Of a stretch of DNA of 64,000 nt, positions 1 through 8,946 are shown one piece after another. A program made the translations under genes and the position numbers. The stretch is taken from the NCBI RefSeq assembly GCF_000685315.1, contig NZ_ARYM01000003.1, positions 186,001 through 250,000 on the forward strand, given 5' to 3'. The DNA is from Hyphomonas polymorpha PS728 (GTDB lineage: Bacteria; Pseudomonadota; Alphaproteobacteria; Caulobacterales; Hyphomonadaceae). The notes below the pieces were generated by a model. The model saw only the letters and a program-made list of their open reading frames with translations, was not told the origin of the DNA and did no database searches. Each line of letters begins with the position of its first letter. Position 1 is the first letter of the stretch.

Positions 1-1
1 G

Positions 2-946
2 ATTGCGCGTCAGACCTTGCGCCAGTCCGCAGATCTTGCGGAGTTCGATCGCAGCTTTTCAGGGCGGCTTCAGGCCCTCGCGCGGGCGCACTCGATTTTG
101 TCGGATGCAACCTGGTCCAGCGCGCCTCTGGATGATCTCATCGAAGACCATATCCGGGCCGGCACGCTGGCAGCGGATCGCCTGCGCCGCACTGGGCCAA
201 CGGTCGAAATTTCTCCCGAGAATATGCTCCGCATGGCGCTCACCCTGCATGAGCTGACCACCAATGCCCAGAAATATGGCGCGCTCTCGGTGCCGGGTGG
301 CGAAGTTCATCTCGACTGGAAACTGGAAGGAGAAGGGCTTGTGCTGCGCTGGCAGGAAAAGGGTGGCCCGCCCGTGACCGCGCCTGCTCGCACTGGGTTT
401 GGTCTGACGCTGATTGCGTCCAGTGCCGGGGGCGAGGAAGGAACCGTTGCCGCTGAATGGAGCCGTGAAGGTGTCGTATGGACCATCCGTCTCCTGAGGG
501 GTGTCTCGCCCCTTAAAGGCGTGCCGGCAGCGCCCAAGCCTTCTTCCGTCTTGGCCGTCGCGCCCGGGGAGGAGCTCGCCGGCCTCCACGTACTGGTGGT
601 AGAGGACGAGCCGCTGGTTGTGCTCGACCTGACACATGAAGTCGAGGACGCCGGAGCTGAAGTGGTCGCCGTCGCAAGAACGCTTTCGGAGGCGCTCGAT
701 GCCGCCAACGGCGACGGAATAGACCTGGCCATTCTCGATGGTAATCTCCGAGGTGAGAAGGTGGACGCCGTCGCTGAACTGCTGGCACGGCGTGATATCC
801 CGTTCTGCTTTGTGTCCGGCTATGGACCCGAGCATCTTCCGAGCGCATTCCGCTCTGTGCCAGTCATACAGAAACCGTTCAGTTCAGCGGGCCTGCGTGC
901 CGTCCTTCGCCGCTTGGCAAAACCCCGGCAAGCTCAGGTGGCCTGA
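2..946 (+). CDS. HWE-family histidine kinase with C-terminal receiver domain (5' truncated by window edge)
   Basis: The reading frame is already open at base 2 and begins IARQTLRQS, the end of the dimerisation segment typical of HWE/HisKA_2 kinases. The phospho-accepting His therefore lies upstream of the window, and the in-frame TTG at 17 is not a credible start. The HATPase part follows, with an N-box (LHELTTNAQKYG) and a G-box (GFGLTLI). A receiver domain is fused behind it at about 583-930, with an acidic pair in VVEDE, a phosphoacceptor Asp in AILDGNL (codon 737-739) and a conserved Lys in QKPF. Kinases of this family often sense light or general stress, but the sensor part is missing here, so the signal is unknown. 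Confidence 0.85.
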   Translation: MARQTLRQSADLAEFDRSFSGRLQALARAHSILSDATWSSAPLDDLIEDHIRAGTLAADRLRRTGPTVEISPENMLRMALTLHELTTNAQKYGALSVPGGEVHLDWKLEGEGLVLRWQEKGGPPVTAPARTGFGLTLIASSAGGEEGTVAAEWSREGVVWTIRLLRGVSPLKGVPAAPKPSSVLAVAPGEELAGLHVLVVEDEPLVVLDLTHEVEDAGAEVVAVARTLSEALDAANGDGIDLAILDGNLRGEKVDAVAELLARRDIPFCFVSGYGPEHLPSAFRSVPVIQKPFSSAGLRAVLRRLAKPRQAQVA

Positions 947-1181
947 CGGACTTGCGGCACTTTGAGCGCCGGGCTGGGGCGCCAGCTAAACCGGGATTGA
1001 GGTGCGCAGATCTGCGGCCTGGAGGCTGTGTTGTCGCAATCGGGCTTCAACATAGACCCGCTTGATTTTCCTTACGGATACGTGGGTAATCAGATGGAGA
1101 AACCTGATACGTGCAGGTGCAGCCCTGTCGGCTAGACATCCGGGCAGCCCCTGTTCCTGTTGAACTGACGCCGGAGAAGGC

Positions 1182-1874
1182 ATGACATCCGAAACTAAAA
1201 AACCACCAAGACGGTCGAAGAAGGCCGAGCAGAGAGCAGAGATGACTGAACAGATTCTCGATGCTGCCGAGTATCTGTTTTCCATCCACGGCCTGCATGG
1301 TGTCACGCTTCGGGATGTCGCCAAACGCGTTGGCGTCCACCACAGCCTGCTGAACTATTACTTCACCGACAAGCGAGAGCTGTTTGACGAGGTGTTCAAG
1401 CGGCGCGCCGAAGTGACCCGGTCGCTGCGCATGAAGGCGCTGGACGAATATGAGGCTTCATGCGGTGGAAAACCGACCGTGGAGGGCGCGCTGCGGGCGT
1501 TTCTGGATACTGACCTGGATCTCTACATCCAGGGCGGAGAAGGCTGGCAGAACTTTGCCAGCCTTGGCGCGCAGGTGGCCAATACGCCGCTCGGCGCCGA
1601 ACTGTTCGACGAACATTTCGACGAACTGGTGCTGCGCCTGGTGGGCATTCTGAAGCAGGCGCTTCCGGAGTGCGATGATGTGGATATCTTCTGGGGCTAT
1701 CACTTTGTCACCGGCGGATTGATGCTCACCCTGGCCCGGACCGGCCGGATTGACCGCTTGTCCGGCGGGCTGTGCAAGTCCGATGACTTCGCGGCAGTCA
1801 AAGAGCGGATGGCGCGGTTCATGGCGGCGGGCTTCATCGACATCTGCAGACAGTCGGCCGCTTCGCGCGGCTGA
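1182..1874 (+). CDS. TetR/AcrR-family transcriptional regulator
   Basis: This 230-residue protein has the TetR layout. A basic N-terminal tail is followed by a helix-turn-helix at about residues 20-65 (ILDAAEYLFSIHGLHG, then LRDVAKRVGVHHSLLNYYF) and a variable ligand-binding C-terminus. The ATG follows a GGAGAAGG ribosome-binding site. It lies immediately upstream of a five-gene operon on the same strand, and a perfect 28-bp palindrome lies between the two. It is therefore the likely local repressor, with the effector probably being the compound handled by the operon. The effector cannot be told from sequence. Confidence 0.9.
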   Translation: MTSETKKPPRRSKKAEQRAEMTEQILDAAEYLFSIHGLHGVTLRDVAKRVGVHHSLLNYYFTDKRELFDEVFKRRAEVTRSLRMKALDEYEASCGGKPTVEGALRAFLDTDLDLYIQGGEGWQNFASLGAQVANTPLGAELFDEHFDELVLRLVGILKQALPECDDVDIFWGYHFVTGGLMLTLARTGRIDRLSGGLCKSDDFAAVKERMARFMAAGFIDICRQSAASRG

Positions 1875-1925
1875 CGGCGGTGTTGGAGCGCTCGCAAGAA
1901 GAGTGAGTTTGTCCGGTTCGAAAAT

Positions 1926-1953
1926 AATATTCACTCACGGGTGAGTGAATATT
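1926..1953. promoter_or_regulatory. 28-bp perfect palindrome, probable TetR operator
   Basis: The left arm AATATTCACTCAC is followed by a 2-nt centre (GG) and the exact reverse complement of the arm. It lies 51 bp after the TetR stop and 70 bp before the TonB receptor ATG. The last two bases overlap a consensus TTGACA hexamer at 1952-1957, so a bound repressor would block a promoter reading into the operon. No good -10 element is visible at the expected distance (about 1975-1985). Confidence 0.75.
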
Positions 1954-2023
1954 GACAGTGCGCCCGGAATGGCGCACCAAACTCCCAAGCGCCCATCAAC
2001 GAGGCGCCTCAGGGAGGATCATC

Positions 2024-4300
2024 ATGAAGATCAGAATTCTCGCTTCCGCGAGCGCGGCAGCCGTTCTTTCCATGCTTGGAGGCGCAGGCGCCCAGGAAGC
2101 CGGGCAGGCACCAGTCCGGTCAGAAGAGCCGGAGGCGCAGCGAAGCCTCGACAAGGTTGTGGTTACGGCCACGCGGCGTGAGGAAAGCCTGCAGGATGTC
2201 CCCCTCAGCGTGACGGCCTACCAACAAGAGGCCCTGACTGAGAAGGGGATTGTCAGCTATGATGGCCTTGCCCGCGAAACGCCCGGCGTTGTGATCAACC
2301 AGCCGACTGCCAACTTCAACAACTTCACGACCCGCGGTATCGCCACCAATGGCTATGGCGCCAATCTCCAGGCAGCCACTGCCATCTACATCGATGAACT
2401 GCCGATTTCGTCGAACGGAAACTCGACCATTCTTGACCCGACACTCTATGATGTGGAGCGTGTGGAAATCCTGCGCGGTCCGCAGGGCACGCTGTTTGGC
2501 GCGAACTCGCTATCCGGTGCTGTCCGTATCCTGACAAAAAAACCCAACACCAAAGAATTCGAAGCTTCCGCGCTGGTTGATTATGGCCTGACGGACGGCG
2601 ACGCGTTCCGCCAGCGGTATAACGGCATGGTCAACATCCCGCTGGCTGAAGACAAGCTGGGCCTGCGCGTTGTCGGCTTCTATCGCGACGAAGAGGGCTG
2701 GGTCGATAATATCGGCACCGGAATCGAAGGCGCCAACTCGCTGACTTCCTATGGCGGCCGCGCGATCTTGCGCTGGGAACCGACCGACGCGCTCGATATG
2801 CAGCTGATGGTTATCCATGAAAACAGCCAGCCGGATGACTCCGGGCTGACCAATCCAAACCGCGGCGAGTTTGTTCGTCTGACGGACCGGCCGGACCTTT
2901 TCCAGTCTGATTTCACCACCTACAATTTCGCGCTCGACTATGATTTCGGCTTTGCCAACCTCACCAGTTCATCGACCTACTCGAATATCGATGGGAAATT
3001 TATCGTCGACCTCGCCGGCACGTTCGGCCAGCTGATTCCGTTCGCTCTGGATGCAGTCGGCTATGATGAGACGTTCGTGCAGGAGGTGCGCCTGGCTTCC
3101 GCAGATGGCGGCAACTGGGACTGGATCATCGGCGGCTTCTATTTCAACAAGCGCCGCGACATTACCTATGACTACCGCTCGTCTCAGGAATTCCTTGATA
3201 CACGCGGTCTCACCGGCTTGCCGGATGAATATTACCTCCGCTTCACCAGCTATTTTGACCAGTTCGAAACGGCAGGCTTCGGTGAGCTCACCTACCGCTT
3301 CTCGGACCAGTTCTGGATGACCGGCGGCGCGCGCTACACAACGACTTCGGTGCAGAGCTTCACCAATGAAGGCGGCTATAACAGCAACTATCTGGCGCTC
3401 GCCCTTGGTGGGGCCACCAATGTTCCGATTACGGTGTTTCCGGTGGCTGCCGTGGAGGGTCTGAAGGTCGAAGGTGACAAGCTCTCCTATAAGCTCAGTG
3501 CTTCCTACAAGCCTGTCGACAATGTCACAACTTACGCTTCTATTTCGACCGGCTTCCGCTCCCCGGTGGCCAACGCACGCGCTGGCGCTGTCAGTATCGT
3601 CAATCCGAATGATCTGGTCATTCCAAACGGCGCAGAATCCGACTCGCTGACAAACTATGAAGTTGGTGCGAAAGGCTACTGGCTGAACGGCAAACTGGCG
3701 GCAAATGTCGCGGCCTACTACATCGACTGGCAGGACATTCAGGTGCAGGCAAACCGCCTGTCAGACCAGGTTCAGTTCGCAACTAATATCGGCGGCGCGG
3801 TCAGCAAGGGTCTCGAATTTGAAATTGCGGCATATCCGGCGAAGAATTTCAGCTTCTTCCTCAACGGATCTCTGAACGATTCTGAAGTCACCGACGTGAC
3901 ACCGACAGAGGCCGCCATGTCGGGGGCCGAAGAAGGCATCTCGCTTTCCTTCCCGACTTTTCAGGGTTCGGCCACGGTCCGCTACGACTGGAGGATGGGG
4001 GGCGAGACCGATGCGTTCGCCGCGGCAACTGCGGCCTATGTCGGCGATTTCCCGGGGATGTTCCCCAACGTACCGGGTAACCCGAACCTCGTCGCTCCAA
4101 CCTTCGATTATACGGATGCGTACACGGTTGTGAATCTTCAGGCCGGGATGTCGCGCGACCAGTGGAAGGCTGTTGCCTATGTCGAGAACGTTCTGGACGA
4201 CAGCTCTATTACCTATGTCCACCCGGAAGCTTTCCTTGACGGGCGTTATGCAAGGCTCCGTCCTCGGACGGTCGGTGTCCGCCTGAGCTATGAGTTCTGA
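2024..4300 (+). CDS. TonB-dependent outer-membrane receptor
   Basis: This 758-residue outer-membrane receptor imports a bulky substrate using TonB energy. I start it at ATG 2024, behind a GGGAGG site, with a clear signal peptide (MKIRILAS... to AGAQEAG). The longer frame from TTG 1952 would begin inside the operator. The plug domain includes VVVTATRREE, DVPLSVTAYQ and VERVEILRGPQGTLFG. The C-terminal barrel ends in the usual aromatic (LSYEF). It is the first gene of the operon, and its stop overlaps the next start by 11 bp. It resembles the large IroN/FyuA-like receptor group common in sphingomonads and Hyphomonadaceae, many of which import organic molecules rather than iron. Confidence 0.92.
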   Translation: MKIRILASASAAAVLSMLGGAGAQEAGQAPVRSEEPEAQRSLDKVVVTATRREESLQDVPLSVTAYQQEALTEKGIVSYDGLARETPGVVINQPTANFNNFTTRGIATNGYGANLQAATAIYIDELPISSNGNSTILDPTLYDVERVEILRGPQGTLFGANSLSGAVRILTKKPNTKEFEASALVDYGLTDGDAFRQRYNGMVNIPLAEDKLGLRVVGFYRDEEGWVDNIGTGIEGANSLTSYGGRAILRWEPTDALDMQLMVIHENSQPDDSGLTNPNRGEFVRLTDRPDLFQSDFTTYNFALDYDFGFANLTSSSTYSNIDGKFIVDLAGTFGQLIPFALDAVGYDETFVQEVRLASADGGNWDWIIGGFYFNKRRDITYDYRSSQEFLDTRGLTGLPDEYYLRFTSYFDQFETAGFGELTYRFSDQFWMTGGARYTTTSVQSFTNEGGYNSNYLALALGGATNVPITVFPVAAVEGLKVEGDKLSYKLSASYKPVDNVTTYASISTGFRSPVANARAGAVSIVNPNDLVIPNGAESDSLTNYEVGAKGYWLNGKLAANVAAYYIDWQDIQVQANRLSDQVQFATNIGGAVSKGLEFEIAAYPAKNFSFFLNGSLNDSEVTDVTPTEAAMSGAEEGISLSFPTFQGSATVRYDWRMGGETDAFAAATAAYVGDFPGMFPNVPGNPNLVAPTFDYTDAYTVVNLQAGMSRDQWKAVAYVENVLDDSSITYVHPEAFLDGRYARLRPRTVGVRLSYEF

Positions 4301-5672
4301 GCCGATGTCCGGCCCAGACAGCGCGGTACAGGCCGCCTCCCCGCCCGGAACCGCTGTCCCGCCGGCCGCGCCCTATGCGCGGCCGGATGGGAAGGCCTGG
4401 TTCGTTCTCGTGGTTCTGTGTTTTGTCTATGTACTGAACTTTCTGGACCGGCAGATCATTTCCATCCTCGCCAAGCCCATTCAGGATGAACTCGGCATTA
4501 CAGATGGTCAGCTTGGCCGGATCACCGGCCTCTATTTTGCGCTGGTCTATTGCATCCTGGGCATTCCCGTCGCCTGGATTGCAGACCGCACGAACCGTGT
4601 GAAAGTGCTGTCGTTTGCCTGTGCCATCTGGAGCGCAGCGACGCTTTTCTGTGGCCTCGCGCGCAGCTATCCGCAGCTGGTGGTGGGCCGGCTGGCGGTC
4701 GGCGTTGGAGAGGCGGGTGGTGTGCCGCCATCCTACGCCATCATCTCGGACTATTTCCCTCCGGGGCGGCGCGGAACAGCGCTGGCCCTGTTCAATTTCG
4801 GCCCTCCCATCGGCATGGCGCTCGGTGTGGCGTTCGGTGCCTCCATGGCGGCGGCATTTGACTGGCGCATCGCGTTCATCTCGCTCGGCGTGGTTGGAAT
4901 AACCACCGCGCTGTTTGTGTATTTCTTCGTGCCTGAGCCTGAAAAGGGAAGGCTTGATGCCCCGCCATCAGCACCGGCCGTTGAGGCATCCGCAGGCAAA
5001 ATACCTTCGGCAGGATCCGGCTTCTGGAGCACGATACGGATGTTCTTTGCACGGCCGGTTTTGATCCTCACGGCGCTGGCCAGCGGCGCTATCCAGTTTG
5101 TCACCTATGCCACGCTGAACTTCACGACGCTGTTCCTGATGCGCGAGAAGGGTATGACGCTACAGGAACTGGCGCTGTATTATTCGATCCTTCTCGGGGT
5201 CGGGGTTGCTGCCGGCATGTATGTATCTGGCTGGCTGGTCGACCGGTTTGGCCAAAAGTCAAAAGTTGCCTATGCGCTGGTGCCGGCTATCGGCCTGGCG
5301 GCGGCCATTCCCTTTTTCCTCGGTTTTGTCTGGGCGCCCGGATGGCCCCTTGCGCTGCTGTTCCTGATCGGGCCGACTTTCTTCAACTATTTCTATCTCT
5401 CGCCAGCCGTCACCCTGGTGCAGGAAGAGGTTCGCCCGGATCAACGCGTGCTGGCCGGCGCTCTGCTGCTGTTGATCATGAACCTTATCGGCCTCGGTCT
5501 TGGGCCGACCTATCTCGGCATGGCGAGTGACATGTTCAGAGTGGCAAACCCGGAAAACTCGCTCCAACTTGCATTCTACACACTGACACCGTTTTACGGT
5601 CTGGCGGTCCTCCTGTTTCTTTGGCTGGCCCACGCAATCCGGAAGGAAGAAGCGCAGAGGACAAAGCCATGA
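4290..5672 (+). CDS. MFS transporter, spinster-like family
   Basis: This 460-residue inner-membrane protein has about 12 hydrophobic segments. The loop between TM2 and TM3 carries the MFS signature (AWIADRTNRVKVL). The N-terminal part NFLDRQIISILAKPIQ is typical of the spinster-like MFS group often found beside TonB receptors in this clade. The start is ATG 4290 (11-bp overlap with the receptor) or ATG 4305. The 3' end overlaps the esterase by ATGA. Its likely job is to move the compound taken up by the receptor, or a hydrolysis product, across the inner membrane. Direction and substrate are inferred. Confidence 0.88.
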   Translation: MSSEPMSGPDSAVQAASPPGTAVPPAAPYARPDGKAWFVLVVLCFVYVLNFLDRQIISILAKPIQDELGITDGQLGRITGLYFALVYCILGIPVAWIADRTNRVKVLSFACAIWSAATLFCGLARSYPQLVVGRLAVGVGEAGGVPPSYAIISDYFPPGRRGTALALFNFGPPIGMALGVAFGASMAAAFDWRIAFISLGVVGITTALFVYFFVPEPEKGRLDAPPSAPAVEASAGKIPSAGSGFWSTIRMFFARPVLILTALASGAIQFVTYATLNFTTLFLMREKGMTLQELALYYSILLGVGVAAGMYVSGWLVDRFGQKSKVAYALVPAIGLAAAIPFFLGFVWAPGWPLALLFLIGPTFFNYFYLSPAVTLVQEEVRPDQRVLAGALLLLIMNLIGLGLGPTYLGMASDMFRVANPENSLQLAFYTLTPFYGLAVLLFLWLAHAIRKEEAQRTKP

Positions 5673-7315
5673 AACGCATGAATTCTATTCTTGCAGGCCT
5701 CACGGCCGTGCTTCTGGCTACTTCGTGTGCAACGCAGGCCGGCGGCGCTGTTCCTGTCATCAGCGCTCCGGCTGGCATGATAGCGGGAACCACGACGGGA
5801 GATGTCACGGTCTACAAGGGTATTCCGTATGCGGAGGCGCCTGTCGGGGAGCACCGCTGGAAACCGCCTGTTCCAACTGCCCCCTTCGAGACGGTATTTG
5901 CCGCCTCTGACTTCGGTCCGGCCTGCATCCAGCCGCGCCCCAGAGAAGGCAGCATTTATGCCAATCCGCCCGAAACGGTGAGCGAAGACTGCCTGACACT
6001 CAACATCTGGGCGCCGGCAGACGCCGCATCTGCGCCTGTGATGGTGTGGATACACGGCGGCTCTCTCACCGCGGGTTACTCGGGTGAACCCCTCTATGAC
6101 GGAACAGCCCTGGCTGAGGCTGGCGTGGTACTGGTGTCGATCAACTACCGGCTGGGCGTGCTGGGCTATCTCGCCCACCCGGAACTCAGCGCCGAATCGC
6201 CTGAGGGTGTGTCCGGCAATTACGGCCTGCTGGATCAGATCGAGGCGCTGCGTTGGGTCCAGCGCAATATTGCAGCCTTTGGTGGGGATCCCGCCAACGT
6301 CACGGTTGCCGGCGAGTCTGCCGGGGCGCTGAGCGTAATGTATCTCATGGCGGCGCCGGATGCCCGGGGGCTTTTTCACAAGGCGATTGTCCAAAGCGCC
6401 TATCTCATTCCGACGCCTGAATTGAAGACGGCGCGATATGGTCATTTCGCTGCGGAGGATGTGGGCAGCTACATTGCCCAGGCGACTGGCGCAAACGATC
6501 TTGCCGGTCTACGCGCACTGGACGGTGAAACTCTGACGGCTGCCGCGGCGACAGCAGGGTATGCGCCCTGGGGCACAGTTGATGGCAGAATCCTGAAACG
6601 GCAACTCGTCGACACATTTGATGCTGGCGAGCAGGCTGGCGTGCCTATTCTTGCCGGGTTCAACAGCGGGGAAATCCGGTCCATGCGGTTCCTGATGTTG
6701 CCCGTGCCGGAAAGCGGAGAGGCGTATGAAGAGTCCATCCGAGAACGGTATGGGGATTTGGCCGATGAGTATCTTCGGCTTTATCCGTCCTCTGATCTTG
6801 TAGAGGCAGCTCTCGCCGCGCCGCGCGATGCGCTCTACGGCTGGACGGCAACGCGGTTGGTGCGGGATCAGGCCGCGCTTGGCGAAGCGGCCTATCTCTA
6901 TCATTTCGATCATGACTATCCGGCCGCCTCGGCGCTGGATCTGAAGGGGTTCCATGCCGCCGAGATCCCCTATGCGTTTGGAAATCTCCGGAAGACGCCG
7001 CGTTTCTGGCCCGAAATACCAGAAACTGCAGAAGAGCAGGCGCTTTCCGATGGCATGCTCGGCTATTGGGTTTCATTCGCGCGGGATGGCCGGCCTGCGG
7101 TGACTGGCGCTCCGGAATGGCGCCCCTTTGCGCCTGGCAAAGCGTATATGAGCTTTGCCGGAACGCCCCGGCCGGCCAGCGATCTCGATCCCGGCATGTT
7201 CGATCTGCATGAGACAGTCATGTGTCGGCAGCGCGCGGAGGGATTGCAGCTCTGGAGTTGGAATATCGGCGTGAAGGCACCTGTCATCCCGCCCTCAGGA
7301 AATGACTGCCCATGA
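5669..7315 (+). CDS. Type-B carboxylesterase, predicted lipoprotein
   Basis: This 548-residue alpha/beta hydrolase belongs to the carboxylesterase/lipase type B family. I start it at ATG 5669 (ATGA overlap with the MFS gene, AGAGG site upstream). The N-terminus is a lipoprotein signal with lipobox LATSC. Visible landmarks are EDCLTLNIW, the oxyanion-hole region WIHGGS, the nucleophile elbow GESAG with Ser217, an acidic residue in NSGEI, and a catalytic His candidate in GFHAAEIPYAFG. It would hydrolyse an ester in the periplasm. The following gene is an acyl-CoA ligase, which fits release and activation of the acid part. Confidence 0.92.
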   Translation: MKRMNSILAGLTAVLLATSCATQAGGAVPVISAPAGMIAGTTTGDVTVYKGIPYAEAPVGEHRWKPPVPTAPFETVFAASDFGPACIQPRPREGSIYANPPETVSEDCLTLNIWAPADAASAPVMVWIHGGSLTAGYSGEPLYDGTALAEAGVVLVSINYRLGVLGYLAHPELSAESPEGVSGNYGLLDQIEALRWVQRNIAAFGGDPANVTVAGESAGALSVMYLMAAPDARGLFHKAIVQSAYLIPTPELKTARYGHFAAEDVGSYIAQATGANDLAGLRALDGETLTAAAATAGYAPWGTVDGRILKRQLVDTFDAGEQAGVPILAGFNSGEIRSMRFLMLPVPESGEAYEESIRERYGDLADEYLRLYPSSDLVEAALAAPRDALYGWTATRLVRDQAALGEAAYLYHFDHDYPAASALDLKGFHAAEIPYAFGNLRKTPRFWPEIPETAEEQALSDGMLGYWVSFARDGRPAVTGAPEWRPFAPGKAYMSFAGTPRPASDLDPGMFDLHETVMCRQRAEGLQLWSWNIGVKAPVIPPSGNDCP

Positions 7316-8928
7316 ATGTAGACAGTATGCAGGCCTATGACCTGACCCTCGATAAATTCCTCAGCCATGCCGCCAAATGGCATCCGGATGCGGAGCTTGT
7401 CACGGCTGGGGATGTGCTGGGCGCGGCGAGTGACAGGGCAGGCTATGCGGCGCTGGAATCTCGGTGCCGGGCAGTTTCGGGCCTCTTGTCTCGCTTGGGC
7501 GTGAAGCCTGCAGATCGTGTGGCGACGCTTGCCTGGAACACTCGCGCGCATGTCGAGGCATGGTACGGTATCATGGGAATGGGGGCAGTATGCCACACGC
7601 TGAACCCACGTCTGACGGCCGAACATCTTGCCGCGATGGTGACCCAGTCTGAAGCGCAGATACTGATCGTGGACGGTGATCTTGTGCCCTTGGCTCGCCA
7701 GGTGGCCGAGCAGGTGCCTGGGATCAGGCAGATACTGGTCATCAATACGCCTGAGGCGGAGGAAAGCCCGGAAGCAGGCCTTTCGACGGTCGCGTCATTG
7801 GAGACGCTGCTGGCCGAAGGAGCGAACGCGTCGGTGGTCTGGGGGGGATTTCCCGAAACGGCGCTCTCGGGCCTCTGCTTTACCTCCGGCACAACTGGCG
7901 CGCCCAAAGGCGTCGCCTACACCCATCGTTCCAGCTATCTCCATACGCTCCGTGTCCTGCAGGCCGATGTCATGGCGATTACGGCGCAAGATGCCGTGCT
8001 GGCCGTGGTTCCGATGTTTCATGCCAATGCCTGGGGGCTTCCTTTTGCGGCCCCTGCGGTGGGCGCCAAGCTCGTCCTGCCGGGGCGGCGCAGTGATGGT
8101 GCCAGCCTGGCCCGGCTTATCAGCGAAGAGAACGTAACCATCGCTGTCGGCGTGCCCACCGTCTGGCTGGGGTTGATCGATTATCTGGATGAAACAGGTC
8201 TACGGCTGCCCTCCCTGAAGCGTATCATTGTGGGCGGCGCGCCGATGCCGCCCGCGCTGATGCAGCGGCTGGAGGAAGGACTTGGCATCATCGTGCAGAC
8301 AAGTTGGGGGATGACGGAGCTTTCTCCGCTCGGCGTGATCATGCCGCCAGATGCGCCTATGCGCTCCCACGAGTTCTCTGGCCGCCCTGCCATCGGCATG
8401 GATCTCCTCATTACCGATGCCAGCGGAAAACCCCTACCACGGCAACGCGGCGCCGAGGGACATCTCAAAGTGCGTGGTCCATCCGTGGTCGAGCGGTATC
8501 TTGGGCAGGATCAGTCTGCTGCTGGTGATGATGGATGGTTCCCAACCGGCGATCTGGCACGGATCGACGAAGACGGACATCTTATCATCACCGGGCGCGC
8601 CAAGGATCTCATAAAATCTGGCGGGGAGTGGATAAACCCGGCTGAAATAGAAGCAATCATCAGCGCATTGCCGGAAGTGTCGCTCGCCGCTGTGATTGGC
8701 CAGCCGCATCCCAAATGGGGCGAGCGTCCGCATCTGATCGTCGAACTCCGCAACGACAAGGAGATAGATGATGATACTCTTCTGGCGCCGCTCGAAGGAA
8801 AAGTGGCAAGCTGGTGGATTCCTGATACCGTGATCCGCCTGTCCTCAATGCCACTGGCTGCCACAGGCAAGATCGACAAACAAAAGCTCAGGGCTGATTT
8901 CGGAGTCTTACAGGCTTACCTTCCGTGA
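7312..8928 (+). CDS. Acyl-CoA ligase (AMP-binding, fatty-acid or aryl acid type)
   Basis: This 538-residue adenylate-forming enzyme activates a carboxylic acid to its CoA thioester. The core motifs are complete: TSGTTGAPKG at residues 191-200, the adenine motif TSWGMTE, GWFPTGDLARID, and the catalytic Lys520 in ATGKIDK. SWGMTE and the overall length are like medium/long-chain ligases of the AlkK/FadD group. The ATG overlaps the esterase stop (ATGA), so the two are translationally coupled and probably act in sequence. The exact acid is unknown. Confidence 0.92.
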   Translation: MNVDSMQAYDLTLDKFLSHAAKWHPDAELVTAGDVLGAASDRAGYAALESRCRAVSGLLSRLGVKPADRVATLAWNTRAHVEAWYGIMGMGAVCHTLNPRLTAEHLAAMVTQSEAQILIVDGDLVPLARQVAEQVPGIRQILVINTPEAEESPEAGLSTVASLETLLAEGANASVVWGGFPETALSGLCFTSGTTGAPKGVAYTHRSSYLHTLRVLQADVMAITAQDAVLAVVPMFHANAWGLPFAAPAVGAKLVLPGRRSDGASLARLISEENVTIAVGVPTVWLGLIDYLDETGLRLPSLKRIIVGGAPMPPALMQRLEEGLGIIVQTSWGMTELSPLGVIMPPDAPMRSHEFSGRPAIGMDLLITDASGKPLPRQRGAEGHLKVRGPSVVERYLGQDQSAAGDDGWFPTGDLARIDEDGHLIITGRAKDLIKSGGEWINPAEIEAIISALPEVSLAAVIGQPHPKWGERPHLIVELRNDKEIDDDTLLAPLEGKVASWWIPDTVIRLSSMPLAATGKIDKQKLRADFGVLQAYLP

Positions 8929-8946
8929 GCAAAAGGAAACTGGCCG

